64,000 nt of DNA from Entomortierella parvispora (taxonomy: Eukaryota; Mortierellomycota; Mortierellomycetes; Mortierellales; Mortierellaceae): contig OY752143.1 of assembly GCA_963573315.1 (NCBI GenBank), positions 3,100,001-3,164,000 on the forward strand, read 5' to 3'. The notes below the pieces were generated by a model that was given only the letters and a program-made list of their open reading frames with translations, was not told where the DNA came from and did not search any database. Positions 43,378 through 57,461 of this stretch are shown here, piece by piece (the first letter of the stretch is position 1; each line of letters starts with the position of its first letter). A program made the translations under genes and the position numbers.

Positions 43378-44936
43378 GTTGGGACACTTACTGCGGCCTC
43401 GATATTCGCTGGACTTTCATCGTTGGGGCTCGACAGCATCGAAATGACACTGACCAAGATGGTCTCGACGGTGTGCACAGGGGACCAGCGTTCGCTTGCC
43501 TGTTCATATCCGTACTTGTCCTCGCCTGGTGGGTGCTACATGCAAAGAACAATTGAAAATTCGTAAGTACCTCGGATCTTGGATTATGATAAGCCTTCTC
43601 ATCCTTGACTCGACTGTGGATATTTACAAGAATTGAGATGCAGACTTCGCCGTTGGGGTACACTAGACAGTAGTCAAGAAAAAAGAGTGAGTCGATGTTG
43701 AACGTTTGCCTCCATCATCAAACCGCAAAAACCAAGATGGAGCTGGTGTACCATTGGGATGGAAGATATCTGTAGTGAACTTGAGCTTTGGGGGCATCAA
43801 AGGATAGTCACGGGGGAAGTTCATGATGGCTCTGAAGAAACCACCCTCACTAGTTAAGGAAGATATAGCCATGGAATGTCACAGTTAGAGAGGAAAATCT
43901 TGAAACTTGAACCCACTTGTCCCAGAATAGCGTGCGCATCCAGGAGTCAGGGGATCGGGAAAAAGGAGGGTTGGACGACGAGACAGAGCCCAAGCCCAAT
44001 CCAATGCTTCGACCTCCCATACTGAATCTCTTTCGTGCTATTGTCCTTTGGTCCAACACACTGTGCCCGTTTTTGAAGAGGTTTCCATTGTTCTGAAGTA
44101 CATTCGCCCTTTTCTGTTCTCGTCTGTCCAGTGAGAAAGGCGGTGGTGGCGTGGGTAGAATCGGCGCACAACATGTATGCACGCACAAGCGACCCTTTGT
44201 CCAACAATGAGGGTCGTGTCCCGTGTCCTGTTCAGGTGTTATTTTGGTCGGTCGGGCAACGAGGAAGCCTTGGGAGCGCAAAAGAGGTCAAAGCCTTACT
44301 AGAGGGTATCTTGAGGGCCCATGATCATGATCTCCCACTACATGTCCAAGAGCAACCAGTCAGTATACAGGGTCTGTTTTGAAACCAAGAAAAAACTGGC
44401 AGAAAAAAAGAGCAAAGAACGATAGGGGCAGCCATACCTCGAAAATGTTGTTATCATCGACAAGACCTGCTGAGAAACCCTCGACAGGGTGCTTGGTCAA
44501 CTCTATTAGGCAGAGTCAGAAAGAGAGCGAAAGAAGGTTAGTCACCGAAGACACCAACCCAACCCAACCACACACATTCGGACTGTGCACGGATGGATCG
44601 CCTCCTTCTTTTTTTTCTGTTTTCGTCCGTTCGGCCTGGTTCCATGGGGATCCATGTCTGCATAGCGCAGCCACAGAGAATGAGAGAAGTGAAGAAAGAA
44701 AAAGGAACTTTTGTCCCCAACTAGACTGGACTGAATGCACAATGAGCCGAAAGCTTGCAAAGAAGGGGCACAGGGGAGAGAGACGCGTATGAGCCATGGC
44801 AAGCAGCCAGACCAGCAGACGGGGACAGGGACACGAGCAAGAACCCAAAGAGACATAACAGACATGAAGAAACAGACACAGGATGGCCGATACCTTTGAG
44901 CTGGCGTTGGAGGAGAAGGGTAGACTGATCAGCCAT
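43182..44936 (-). CDS. UBC7: Ubiquitin-conjugating enzyme E2, UBE2G1/UBC7 type
   Basis: This E2 accepts ubiquitin from E1 and, in this family, builds Lys48-linked chains, with a role in ER-associated degradation. Exons in transcript order are 44894-44936, 44438-44502, 44300-44337, 43752-43849, 43628-43662, 43392-43535 and 43182-43265, totalling 507 nt (168 aa). Motifs are [55 protein letters not shown] at 79-81, the active-site NGEVCISIL (Cys89), then [17 protein letters not shown], the acidic loop characteristic of UBC7/UBE2G enzymes. The text is closer to UBE2G1 (GFSAGL, EDKYGYE) than UBE2G2. A 27-nt A run sits in the last intron (43346-43372). Two CACGTG sites lie about 200 bp upstream. 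Confidence 0.93.
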
Positions 44937-45134
44937 GGGACGAAGTAAGGTTGATGGATGGAGGATAAGGTACTGAGGACACGCAAGGGAAACGCAAGAG
45001 AGAGGATAGATGGATGGAAGGATGGACGATGGCAAGAGGACTCGTGTTGTGTGTGTGAGTGTGGTGTGTGTGTGTGGACTGTGGAGCAAGAAAGGACGTC
45101 TCTGGCTGGCTGGCGGCTGGAGAAAAAAAAAGGT

Positions 45135-45153
45135 CACGTGAATGGGTCACGTG
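45135..45153. promoter_or_regulatory. Tandem GTCACGTG boxes upstream of UBC7
   Basis: GTCACGTG occurs twice, with CACGTG cores at 45135-45140 and 45148-45153, 13 bp apart, in the promoter of the minus-strand UBC7 gene (ATG 44936). The doubled site resembles the pair between ZNG1 and NELF-C/D. Confidence 0.5.
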
Positions 45154-45978
45154 TTGGATTTTTTTCGTTCTTTCTTTCTTTTCTTGACACCTGGCCAGAG
45201 ACCGCGTGTGTCGATCAAAGATGAAGAACTGCCTCTCCTGCGGAGGAATGGGTGAATATAACATCTCCTACAGCGCGGGAACCAGAAGAAGGCGCGTCGC
45301 ACGTCCACGATTCGATTTTTTCAATTGCAATTGGGTGTTCACAGCCATTGGTACGAAAGAGTCCTTTGAGTGTTGGCTGCCATCAAACAGAGGTAACGCA
45401 AGTGGGCTCGGAAGGATGTTAGCACAGGTTTTAGAAAACCTGGCGCCACTTACCATCGCACATCATTATTATTCAATATGACGTTCACGGATCGAGAAGA
45501 AGAAGGTCCTTTTCGCCATTTCTCATCCATACAACTGCCCAGCAGCGACTTCTTGCGGACTGCCAGCAAGAGGGCAGACACTCCAGTTGATTGACCTACT
45601 GGCAGACCAATGCACCGTAAATAAAAGTCAACAAGTACTGTAGAATGAGAGATGTAGATGAGCAAGGACAGTTGGTGCTTCGTTGGGGTGGGTGCTACGT
45701 AACACGAGCAAACAACGCGCTTCGCTGATCGCGTTCTCGCGCGACATTCTGACATCTCTGATTCCAACAGACGCGCACCTTGCGCTGCCGGTGCGGTGCA
45801 TTCCGACTCTCTATCGGCCGCTCTCTGCCTTCACTCCTTCACTATCCTGATGTTCTTCGTCCCACGTACATCCGTTGCCGTTGGCCACGTCATATAAGAA
45901 AGGTATCTTGTTGCGAGCCAGAGGTTACTTTCTTTTTGTTCTGGCTCTCCAAAGCCCACGCCACACACGAACAAAACG
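45154..45978. other. Intergenic region upstream of LysM gene 1
   Basis: No gene is recognised. CATATAAG at 45891-45898, about 80 bp before the LysM gene start, is a likely TATA element. Confidence 0.4.
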
Positions 45979-46708
45979 ATGAAGCTTACTCACTCTTCTG
46001 CCATCATCCTCGCTGTTGCTGCCTCACAAGCCCTGGCCGTGACACCTATTCCCGCCCCTGGATGCACCAAGCAAGTTGTCGTCGACCGTGAGTCGCTACT
46101 CTCTCTCCCTTTCTCTCTCTTCCTTCACATCCTCTTCATCCTACATTTTGAATTCCTGGGGTACAGTCACCGACAGTTTTACTTTTTTGTTCTCTCGCTT
46201 CATAGCCAAATATGACAGCTGCATCGATTTCGCTCGCGACTATGACTTGACCTTTGCAGACTTGCTCAAGATGAACGACAAGCTCGGGAAGGATTGCATG
46301 AACCTGGACGTGGGCGAGAAGATGTGTGTCTCTGTTAATCCGGGAGGGGTGAACCCTCCTCTTGTCGACAAGGAGAAAAAGGATCCCCAGGATAGCAAGG
46401 ATTCAAAGAAAAAGCCAGTCGACGGCACCCCGGCTGTTGTTCCTGGAGGAGCAAAGGCCCCAGATTCTAAGATTGCACCTGTGAGGAAATCGCCCGTGGT
46501 AGTCGTAACGGCCCCACTACCCGCAACTCCTGCCCACGCTCCTCCTCCGGCAGGCGTGGTGGCACCTGTGCCAGGGTCCACTGGAAAGACAGATGAGAAG
46601 AAGGATGTGGCCAAGAATGTGCACAGTTCCGCGGCTGCAGTCAGTGCCAGGGCGTCTTTGGCGGTTGTGGCCGCTGGTACCCTGCTATCGCTTGCTTACC
46701 TGCTGTAA
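45979..46708 (+). CDS. LysM-domain secreted protein with GPI-like tail, paralogue 1
   Basis: LysM domains bind N-acetylglucosamine polymers such as chitin. Exons 45979-46087 and 46206-46708 give 203 aa. A signal peptide (MKLTHSSAIILAVAASQALA, 1-20) is followed by one LysM domain (about 28-80: GCTKQVVVDPKYDSCIDFAR, LTFADLLKMNDKLGKDC, LDVGEKMCVSV) with Cys29, 42, 67 and 77. A Pro/Lys/Ser-rich spacer follows, then a hydrophobic C-terminus (SARASLAVVAAGTLLSLAYL) after small residues, which looks like a GPI-anchor signal. The protein would sit on the membrane or wall and bind chitin. Its partner at 47881 shares domain order. Plant-defence suppression, known for some fungal LysM effectors, is only a possibility. 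Confidence 0.85.
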
Positions 46709-47880
46709 ATTGCGAAAAACGTGCTTACGATTGATGGATCGGTCTCTTCTTCAAAGCTCCTCCAAGATGCATCCTTATAATACCACTGAGAAACACCTAC
46801 GAAGATAATAAAAAAGCTGCTTTGTATGAAGTCACTCTCCACATGGATGGTCTCCATCAATTGACTTGACTGACCAGAGCTTACTCCGGTTTCACTATCC
46901 AAATGGCTCTTATGAGGTATTTCTGCTACTGAAAAGAGATACCAGAGAGCACTAAGCTTTAGTGGAGCGACCCGAATCTTCATGAACCCATTCCCCGGGA
47001 TCCAAGTGCAAGGGAGAAGACTGCTCCTGTCTGATGAATTGAAGTAGTCTATGTACAGTACCTGCGTTTGGATTGTGTAATGCCATTACTCAAGGGTGCA
47101 GATTGGAGACCAGACAGCTCCTTGCTTCTGTCTGGCGCCGTGTCTCTCCTTTTTGTTTCTTCTTCGGTCACCTTGAATACGTCCATAGCTCTCTCGTAAT
47201 ACAAAGGTACATTTTACCCCTCCTTGGTGTCTGGAGGAACAACAGAGGGAGAAAGACGAGTGGCGACAACCAGGCAGGACGATACATCAATCATCCAACC
47301 CGAGCAAAGAGAATCTCATCCCCTGCTCTTCAAGTCAGCAACAGGTGGGGTGATGTGAGCAATAACAGAGGATGCAGGCGAAATGAGTGGAACGAGAACC
47401 TTGAAATAGGCAGCGAGAGGGTTCAATTCAATTCCATTTGGAGATATGAGCATCTGCTGGACTGCATCTCGTTTCCAGGCGAGGAAGGCGCGCCGTCCTT
47501 GTACTCCCTCGGTGAGCGCCTGCTGCTGTCCTCGCCTCTCCAGGGGTGGTGTGGAACGCTCGTTACAATTTCATTCAGGCGGACTCTGAACAACAGTGAA
47601 CACAGGTCCAGATCGCCGACCCATGGCTCGACAGCCGGCGAGCGTGTTGTTCACCGCAACAAGAGAGTATAACCGAGGTCTGGCCTGCCCCTCGCCTCCT
47701 CTTCTCTTTCTTCTCTCATTCATCTCCATCTTTCCCCTCATTCTCATCACTCATCCTCCTCGCTCCATTCATTTGGTTCCCTTCCCGTTTTGATCAGCCA
47801 GATCTACTTGACGTCTCATCCTCTTTTCTCAAGGACCTCCTCACGACCCAACTCGACACAATCCCTTCCACAAACCAAAA
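46709..47880. other. Intergenic region between the LysM genes
   Basis: No gene or repeat is recognised in 1.2 kb. The last 200 bp is C/T-rich leader of the second LysM gene (CTCATTCTCATCACTCATCC). Confidence 0.4.
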
Positions 47881-48819
47881 ATGAAGATCACTCTTTCTCT
47901 CGCTGTTCTTGCCCTTGCCGCCTCCCAGGCTATGGCCGTCGTGCCCATCCCAATTGCCGGATGCACCAAGAAGGTCGTTGTCCTCCGTAAGCCAGAGAAA
48001 GCGTGTTACCCGAACGTGATTTTTTGGCGCGTCCCCTTTCGTCTACTGACCCTTGCATCCTCCCTCCCTCTCTCTCACTCCTGCATCTTTTTTAATCTCT
48101 CTTTGACCTTTGAAAGCCACCGACACCGGATGCGCCGACTTGTAAGCTCAGATCTGACCTTGAGATATAAACACTTTTCTTCTATACAACGTGATACTGA
48201 CTCTTCACTTGTTTTTATTTCTCCTCTTCTCCTCACAGTGCCGCCAAGAACGGATGCACCTTCGAGGATCTCCTCAAGTATGTTTTTTCAACTGTTTTCC
48301 AATCAGCAAGACCAATTGCTTCCTTCAAAGCTAACCAACCTTTGCTGTTTTTCTCTCCTGCAGGTGGAACTTGAAGTTGAGAACTGACTGTGCTAACCTC
48401 GGTAACAGAGATTAGTCCGCTTCTACAAACCCCGGGCAACATGAACAAAGAAAAAATCAATCGACTCATCCCTCTTCTTTTCTTTATCTCAAAATAACAT
48501 AGATGTCGGTGCTCCACTCTGTGTTTCTGTTACCCCTGGTGCTGGTGGCGAGACCCCTGGCACTGGTGGCGAGCCTGCTCCCGCGAAACCCAGCAGCCCT
48601 GCTGCTCACTCTCCTGTTGCTCCTGCTAGCTCTGCCCATGCCACCGCCAAGGCCACCGCTACTGCTACCAAGTCTGGTGCGGCCCCTGTCGCGACTACAT
48701 CTGGAAACTCCTCTGTTGTTCCCCCCACCGCTGCCCGTGTTAACGGTGCTGCCGCCGACAAGACTTCGATGGTTCTGTCCGTCGCTGGTGTCTTGGTCTC
48801 TGTCGCTTACATGCTTTAG
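47881..48819 (+). CDS. LysM-domain secreted protein with GPI-like tail, paralogue 2
   Basis: Exons are 47881-47986, 48117-48141, 48239-48277, 48364-48401 and 48503-48819, totalling 525 nt (174 aa). The three middle exons are only 25, 39 and 38 nt, and all lie in the LysM domain. A signal peptide (MKITLSLAVLALAASQAMA) is followed by GCTKKVVVLPTDTGCADFAA, CTFEDLLKWNLKLRTDCANL and DVGAPLCVSVTPG, with five cysteines (28, 41, 50, 66, 76). An Ala/Pro/Thr/Ser-rich, probably O-glycosylated spacer leads to a hydrophobic tail (MVLSVAGVLVSVAYML) that fits a GPI signal. Intron 1 falls at the same codon as in paralogue 1; the other three are absent there. Role: chitin binding at the cell surface. Confidence 0.85.
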
Positions 48820-49076
48820 AAAAAAACATGTCTATCCCTTCATTTTCATTTCTCACCAAAAGTAGAAAAGAAAAAAAAAGAAATAATAATACCCTAATAA
48901 CATCTTCGTTCTGAAATGGAAGCGATTGTAGTTGTATTTGCCTGTGTAAATAAGATCTGGATAGCCAACAAAGTCGCTGGCCTGCGTATATAAGTGTATA
49001 AAAGTATAAAATATGACGAGGAGAAAGGAGCTCTCAATTGCAAGGATCTTTGCCTCGTTTCGAGCAGCTTCCGTGA

Positions 49077-51417
49077 TCAGGCCTGGACAGGATCCACTGT
49101 CAAGCAAACAGGTGCCGAGTCTGAGAGTGAGGAGGAAGAGAAGGAGTTTGGGGTCAAAGTATCGTCGTTCAAGCTCGTACAGCAGCTTTCAAAGTCGCAG
49201 CCCGCGCCGGCTTCTTGCAAAACTTGTTTGAACGTGGCCCAGTCGCAAAAGTAGCCAGTTTTCTCTGCTTCTTCCTCTGTGCCACAGCCAGGAATCAGCT
49301 TTGGCTCCTCATTCACCAACAGACGAACCAACCCGACAGAGGAGGGAGGGGAAGGGGGAGATGTGAAGGAAGAGTAGGTGGGGGTGAAGCTTTTCTTGTC
49401 AAGGCGCTGGATCGAGGGCTTGGGTCGGTAGACTTCAAAGATCATGTTGGCAGCAAAAGGTGAAATCTGACTCGCCCGGAATTGACGCGCCTGGAATTGC
49501 TCCGGTGTCATACTGCTGGTCAGAGGTGGGCCTGGATACAGACCCTGCAAGTTCAATTGAACATGTCACAAGAAGTTGAGTTAACCATCAAGATCATGGA
49601 TGAATCGATGAAAGGATCAAACGTTGGGAAAGATATAAAAAAAAACTCACCAGGAAAGTTGAAAAGAAAAAGATGGTTTCTGAATGTCCAAACTTCATGA
49701 TAAACTTGTAGTGGTCCGGCGCTTCTCCCGCCTCATCGTCTCCATCCTCACTTCCTGATCCATCCTCTTCCTTTTTCTTTTTCAACCCAGAAGTTCCCTG
49801 CTGGCTCTCTGGTGCCAGGGCCTTCTCGATCGAATCCTGGATAGCCGTTCCAAGTCGACAGCCCAGGTGCTTATTAAACGGCACACCAGGCCCACGGGCG
49901 TAATAGTCTTTGAGATCGCTGGCATTCTCGAGTTGCTCAAACGTCAATCTGGTCTCTTCCGCCGTTCTACCTTCCAAAAGTTGACACCAGGTCTGGTTCC
50001 GGCCATAGAACGAAACCTCAAATCCACAGAGATTGTAGATAGCCTCTACATCCTTCTCTGTCACATTACCCTGTGTCCCGTCTGGCATCGTAAAAAGTCT
50101 CGAGATCCGAGTAGCCAAGGCAGGGAGAATGGCTTCTTTGTAAAGCTTCTCCTCTCGAACGACATTGGGCTGGTTTTTGACATTGTCGAGCCATCGGGGA
50201 CACGCGTACTTGACAGCCAGTTCTTGATCTTGGCCCTGCTCAAGGGAAGAGGACGTTCGTTAGTTGAAACATCAAGGTATAATACATGATCACATCCCAC
50301 CAAAACTTACATTTGGGATGGTAAAGATGTTGACGGACTGAACAGGGGGGACCTCCGAAGGTGAATGGTCCACATCCTGTCCAGGGTCCTGTGTCTTTCG
50401 ACCCTTTAGCAGACCCAAGGAGTGTGCAAAAGCTGACTGACTGCATCGAGACTTGTCAGAGGCTCGAAACTCGTATGTAGCTGCATCATAAGGGTATTGG
50501 TCGAGCAGCGCCTTGTACCGGATAGAAAACCGACTGCCAATTTGATACAGGTCGGATTCTCCTTGGGCTGACAACAGATTGCCCTTGACGGCCGGGTATA
50601 TTTTGTCACTGGACTAGAGGAGAACAAGTTTCACGAAACACAAATGGTGAGTAACAGAACAATGATGGTACCCGTTCTCTACTTGCAATTGAAGACGCTA
50701 CGTGTCATCCATCATACCCACTGCTTAAGCCACTCCTGGCCGGGGGCATTGGCGGCCTTGAGCTTGTCCGTGAGCACCTTGTAGGACTTGGCCTTTGATG
50801 CGCTCGGGAATCGCGTACCTGGTTGAATGAATGTTTGTTGACATGATGGTAATCAAACAATACTTGTTAGTAGCTTGCCCTCACTGTCTTCATCTTGGAT
50901 ATGGCAATCGATATTTACCATGACGGTTAATCTACAAGAGTTCATTGGCCAGAGAGGGCAATGTTCAATTAGAATGGTATTGCTAGGACTTTTTTTCTCG
51001 ATGAGATACTCCCTCCCTCTCTTCACATACCAGCTGCAATTGAGCAAGCTCATAGCCTGCCGGGACATCATTCAAAGGCCCCACAGGTCTGTCGTAGTGA
51101 GGATAAGGAGAATTTGGGCCGAGATATCCGCGAACCCACTCCAATGGGACCAGCCCGTCTGGATTATCCCCCCTGTCCAACTCGGTCAACGAGGGCACAT
51201 TTTGAATCTTCTGATCTGTGATAGGTTGTGGGTCAGTGCCCCCCATTTGGGGTGCCACAAACGTCCTCTCTCCCGCCAACGTGGACAAGGATGGAACCAA
51301 GGTCGACTCTTTGGCGTGCACGCCAAAGCTTGGGGAGGTGGGTAAATAGCTCAAGGCAAGGACGAGGGCGACCACCGTCCACCTTTGAACGGTGTTGGTC
51401 TTTTTCCTTCGGTGCAT
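49077..51417 (-). CDS. Multiple inositol polyphosphate phosphatase (histidine phosphatase clade 2)
   Basis: MINPP1 enzymes remove phosphates from InsP6 and lower inositol phosphates in the secretory pathway or outside. Exons in transcript order are 51031-51417, 50919-50931, 50718-50818, 50311-50613, 49651-50235 and 49077-49544, totalling 1857 nt (618 aa). A basic start and hydrophobic segment (WTVVALVLALSYL, 13-25) form a signal or anchor. The catalytic RHGTRFP (nucleophile His133) is split over three exons, with INRHG in a 13-nt micro-exon. The proton-donor motif is FGHSETI (His452-Glu454), where MINPP1 usually has HAE. A charged insert (LKKKKEEDGSGSEDGDDE) precedes it. The C-terminal 155 residues hold paired cysteines. 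Phytase-type substrate use is inferred. Confidence 0.87.
50919..50931 (-). other. 13-nt micro-exon carrying the catalytic histidine
   Basis: On the minus strand the sequence reads TTGTAG, then ATTAACCGTCATG, then GTAAAT: acceptor, 13 coding bases, donor. It supplies Ile-Asn-Arg-His plus the first base of Gly. Without it the reading frame breaks (13 is not a multiple of 3) and the RHG motif is lost. Flanking introns are 99 and 100 bp. Confidence 0.85.
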
Positions 51418-52558
51418 TCTTGTTGAACGGTAATATTGCCAAGGGGGAGTGGACAGGCGTAGTTGGGGTGATTTGGCCTTGATCCGACTTTTCGGGTATA
51501 TTGGCGGCGGGGGCAAAAGCAAGGAGCAGGGGAGAAAGAAAGAAAGGATGAAGAGAGAAAGAAAGGAAAAGAAAGGCAGAGTATTTAACGGAAAAGGGGC
51601 AGGTCATGACCGCGACTGCCATGGGATGGCAACTAAAATGGACGCCATCACGTCTCTGCATTCATGAAGACTCATGGAGAGAAGCTAACGGCACGAGCTC
51701 ACAGAACTGAACTACGCCCACCATATCACACAACTTCGGATCATCCTCCTGTCGACCACCACCACTGACTCTGTACTCTGTTCTCTGGCGTTCTTGTCTT
51801 CCCGATTCTGATCCCCACCCCTGAAACTCTTTGCACTTTCTCTCACGGATCACCACTTCATCCGTTTCCCAACCCCTGTTCGCAAGAGTCCGTTCCCGCT
51901 TGATAGTCTAGCAACTCGCTTTTGCACGCCTGTTGCTCCCTCCTCCAATGATCGAGTGTGCCCGTGGCGCATGTGCCACCTCTCTGGTCCGAGTTGAATC
52001 TATTCTCTTTCTCCGTGTTTGGCTAGGTCCAAGGTGTTGCACTGCTCAAGGGAAAACACACAAAGATTCGTTGGGTCGCGACCATCTCCCTTTTTTTCCT
52101 GCCGATTCTTGGTTGCGCGTGCTGACAAAATGTTCCCAGGACTGTTGGATCAACGATGCAATACTGGATCTACCAAAGGATAGGTACGTTTTGAAAGCAT
52201 TGTCGGGAAACTCCACCCTAGCCATTGATAAAGGGAAAGGGGAAAGCGATTATCGTTGGTACAGGGAGAGATGCAGGAATCGTCGCGTTCCTGCTCACAT
52301 GGTAAAGATATAAAGTAATTTTCTCGTAGGTTCACCGTGTCCCATAACTGTCAACATTAGGAAGCATTGCCTGTCCGCCTTGAACAGTTCTTCCACATTG
52401 CCAACACATTGAGAGGTCGCACATTCTTCTTCTTGCCCTGTCAAACTACCAATTGATTTTATTTGAAAGGTACAATAAAAAAAAGCAAAAAAGAAAAAGT
52501 GTCCGCTCTCGCAAAACGACTTGTCAAAGTATCAAAGAGAAAACTCGGACTAGATAAT
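51418..52558. other. Intergenic region between MINPP and RPS2
   Basis: No gene or RNA is recognised in 1.1 kb. The first 150 bp, read on the minus strand, is pyrimidine-rich leader of the phosphatase gene. The A-rich stretch at 52465-52500 lies downstream of RPS2. Confidence 0.4.
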
Positions 52559-53063
52559 TTAAGCGCGACGCTTCTCCTGGGGCTTGGCAAGGAAGTCGGT
52601 GTACTGCTGGTAAGGCGACATGGTGAACTTGGTCTCGGCCCAGAGGTCGGGGGTCAAGTAGCTGTAGGTGTTACCAATGGCAGCGAAGGTAGCCTTGACA
52701 AAGTTGCCCAAGGTACGGGTGGAACCGAAAGCCTGGGTGTAGCAGTCAGTGACACCAGCGAGCTGGAGAAGCTTCTTGGGGACGGGGGCAGCAACGATAC
52801 CGGTACCACGGGGGGCAGGGACCAAACGGGTGACGGCGGAACCGCACTTTCCGGTGACCTTGCAGGGAACGGTGTGGGGCTCGTTCAAGATGGAACCCCA
52901 GTATCCGCGACGGACGGGGATGACCGAGAGCTTGGCGAGGATGATGGCACCACGGATGGCAGTGGCAACCTCCTTGGAGCACTTGACACCGAGACCGACG
53001 TGGCCGTTGGAGTCACCAATGACGACGAAAGCCTTGAAGCGGGTACGCTGACCAGCACGGGTC

Positions 53064-53095
<32 letters not shown>

Positions 53096-53771
53096 ATCCT
53101 TCAAGGTGGGAAGGAAGTAGTCAACGATCTGGTACTCCTTGATGGGGAGGGAGAACAAGTAGATCTGCTCAATCGACTGGATCTTGCGGTCCTTGACGAG
53201 ACGTCCGAGCTTGGTGACGGGAGTCCAGGTCTCCTTCTCGTCCTTGCCTCCACGGCCACGTCCACGACCACGGCCACGGTCACCACCGCGACCACGACCA
53301 CGTCCAAAACCACCACGTCCTGTAATATGGGAAAAGAGTGAAATATCGGAACAGACTTAGTATATCTGTAAAAAAAAAAATTGGATTCATCCTGTCATCT
53401 GAGAAATCAGAGATCAACAATCCAGAGTCTTCCGGTGAAATGATTGGGATTGATTCCCTAGTTCATCCTGATGTCGATGCCTTTTCGTTCTAGAGGTGCA
53501 TTGGGTTGAAAGAGAAGACAGGCAAACAAGACCTTTTCCGATCGATGTCATCATTCCACTATAGATGCTTCCAGACGTCACATCATATTTGCCCATTCAT
53601 TCTTCCTGCAAGGATGGAGTTCACTGATTGCCGTTGATGCCACCTCCTTCAGATGCTCCTGTGTTTCCATAATCAATAAGAGTCCTGAATACAGTCGAGA
53701 AAGCTATTGATTCTGTTCGGGTGCTGAATGTTGTTATTACCACGAGTATCGGCCGTTGCGTTATCAGCCAT
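52559..53771 (-). CDS. RPS2: 40S ribosomal protein S2 (uS5)
   Basis: This is a structural protein of the small subunit, near the mRNA entry site and important for accuracy. Exon 1 (53741-53771, [10 protein letters not shown]) and exon 2 (52559-53319) give 263 aa. The N-terminus is an RG-rich block ([20 protein letters not shown]), the usual arginine-methylation target of uS5. It is followed by [20 protein letters not shown], the S5 double-stranded RNA-binding domain ([40 protein letters not shown]) and the C-terminal domain ([35 protein letters not shown]). The tail ends KPQEKRRA. Codon use is strongly biased. The 421-bp intron is the longest complete intron I placed in this window. Confidence 0.97.
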
Positions 53772-54679
53772 TGCGACTAAGGGTTCAGAAGGAGATGATG
53801 GGAACAGACGATGTTAGATCTTGGCTTCATCCTTCATCCTTGCTTGAAAGTGACATGTGGAATCGAGTCTAATCCAGTCCTGCCTCATTGCCAAAACAGT
53901 CGAATCATCTGTGAGTCACGGCGGTCCTGTCTCTCGAACAAAAGGGGTGATGCGACATGGCGTCAACATTGAGGTAAAGATATGCAAGGTCGTCATGTCC
54001 AGTAACGGCTGTAGTTGTGTTCCTGTATCGATGGATGGCTGGTAGCCAGTCGCCCAAGGATCCATGGGCCGATGCTTCTCATCCATGGTATCCAGCCAAA
54101 GTCCGGTCCCTTGCTGACTCCAGACCAAAAAATCGTCACGTGATATGTACATTTTTTTGATTTGTTGAAACGAAAAGACCGAACAAAGACCGCGGACCTC
54201 ACAGCCATAAAAAAGTCAGCTCCCTTGCCCAATTCCAGATTACACCCTTAAGAGAGAACACCGGGCGAAGTGTGAGAAGCCCGCCAGACTCACATCAAGT
54301 GCATCATTACCCTGTGTTCAATGGGCACGGCCGAAACTGCTGGGTTGATTGTCCTTGTTGGGGGTCGCTGCTGGATGGTTTTGTGATTATTGGATGATAT
54401 CCAGATTTATTGGGATGTAGAAGAAAAAAATGTGGAATGAGGGAAGAAGACGGGAAAAAAAACTGTACAAATAACTGAAAAGAAGGGGGGGTGAGAGAAA
54501 GCAAGAGCGAAAAAAGGCAAGGGGTCATGACCTCCCACGAGAGCATAGAAAAGGGGATATATGGAAAAAAAAGAGGTTTTTCTCTCTTCTCGCAGCAAGG
54601 ACCGGATAGTATCGATACCATCCCATTCCTAACGATGTCCGTTCCAATTGGCCTTCTTTGGTCTAGGTACCTTCATTCC
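53772..54679. other. Intergenic region upstream of RPS2
   Basis: CACGTG at 54137-54142 lies 366 bp upstream of the RPS2 ATG. No gene or RNA is recognised; the part from about 54400 is 3' flank of GFA1. Confidence 0.4.

Positions 54680-57461
<2,782 letters not shown>

Noticed and set aside
51933-52313. 126-codon plus-strand frame between MINPP and RPS2
   Set aside because: Cys/Arg-rich random composition, no domain and no promoter signal.
52463-53341. 292-codon plus-strand frame opposite RPS2
   Set aside because: Antisense shadow of the strongly codon-biased RPS2 gene; Gly/Asp/Thr-rich with no domain.
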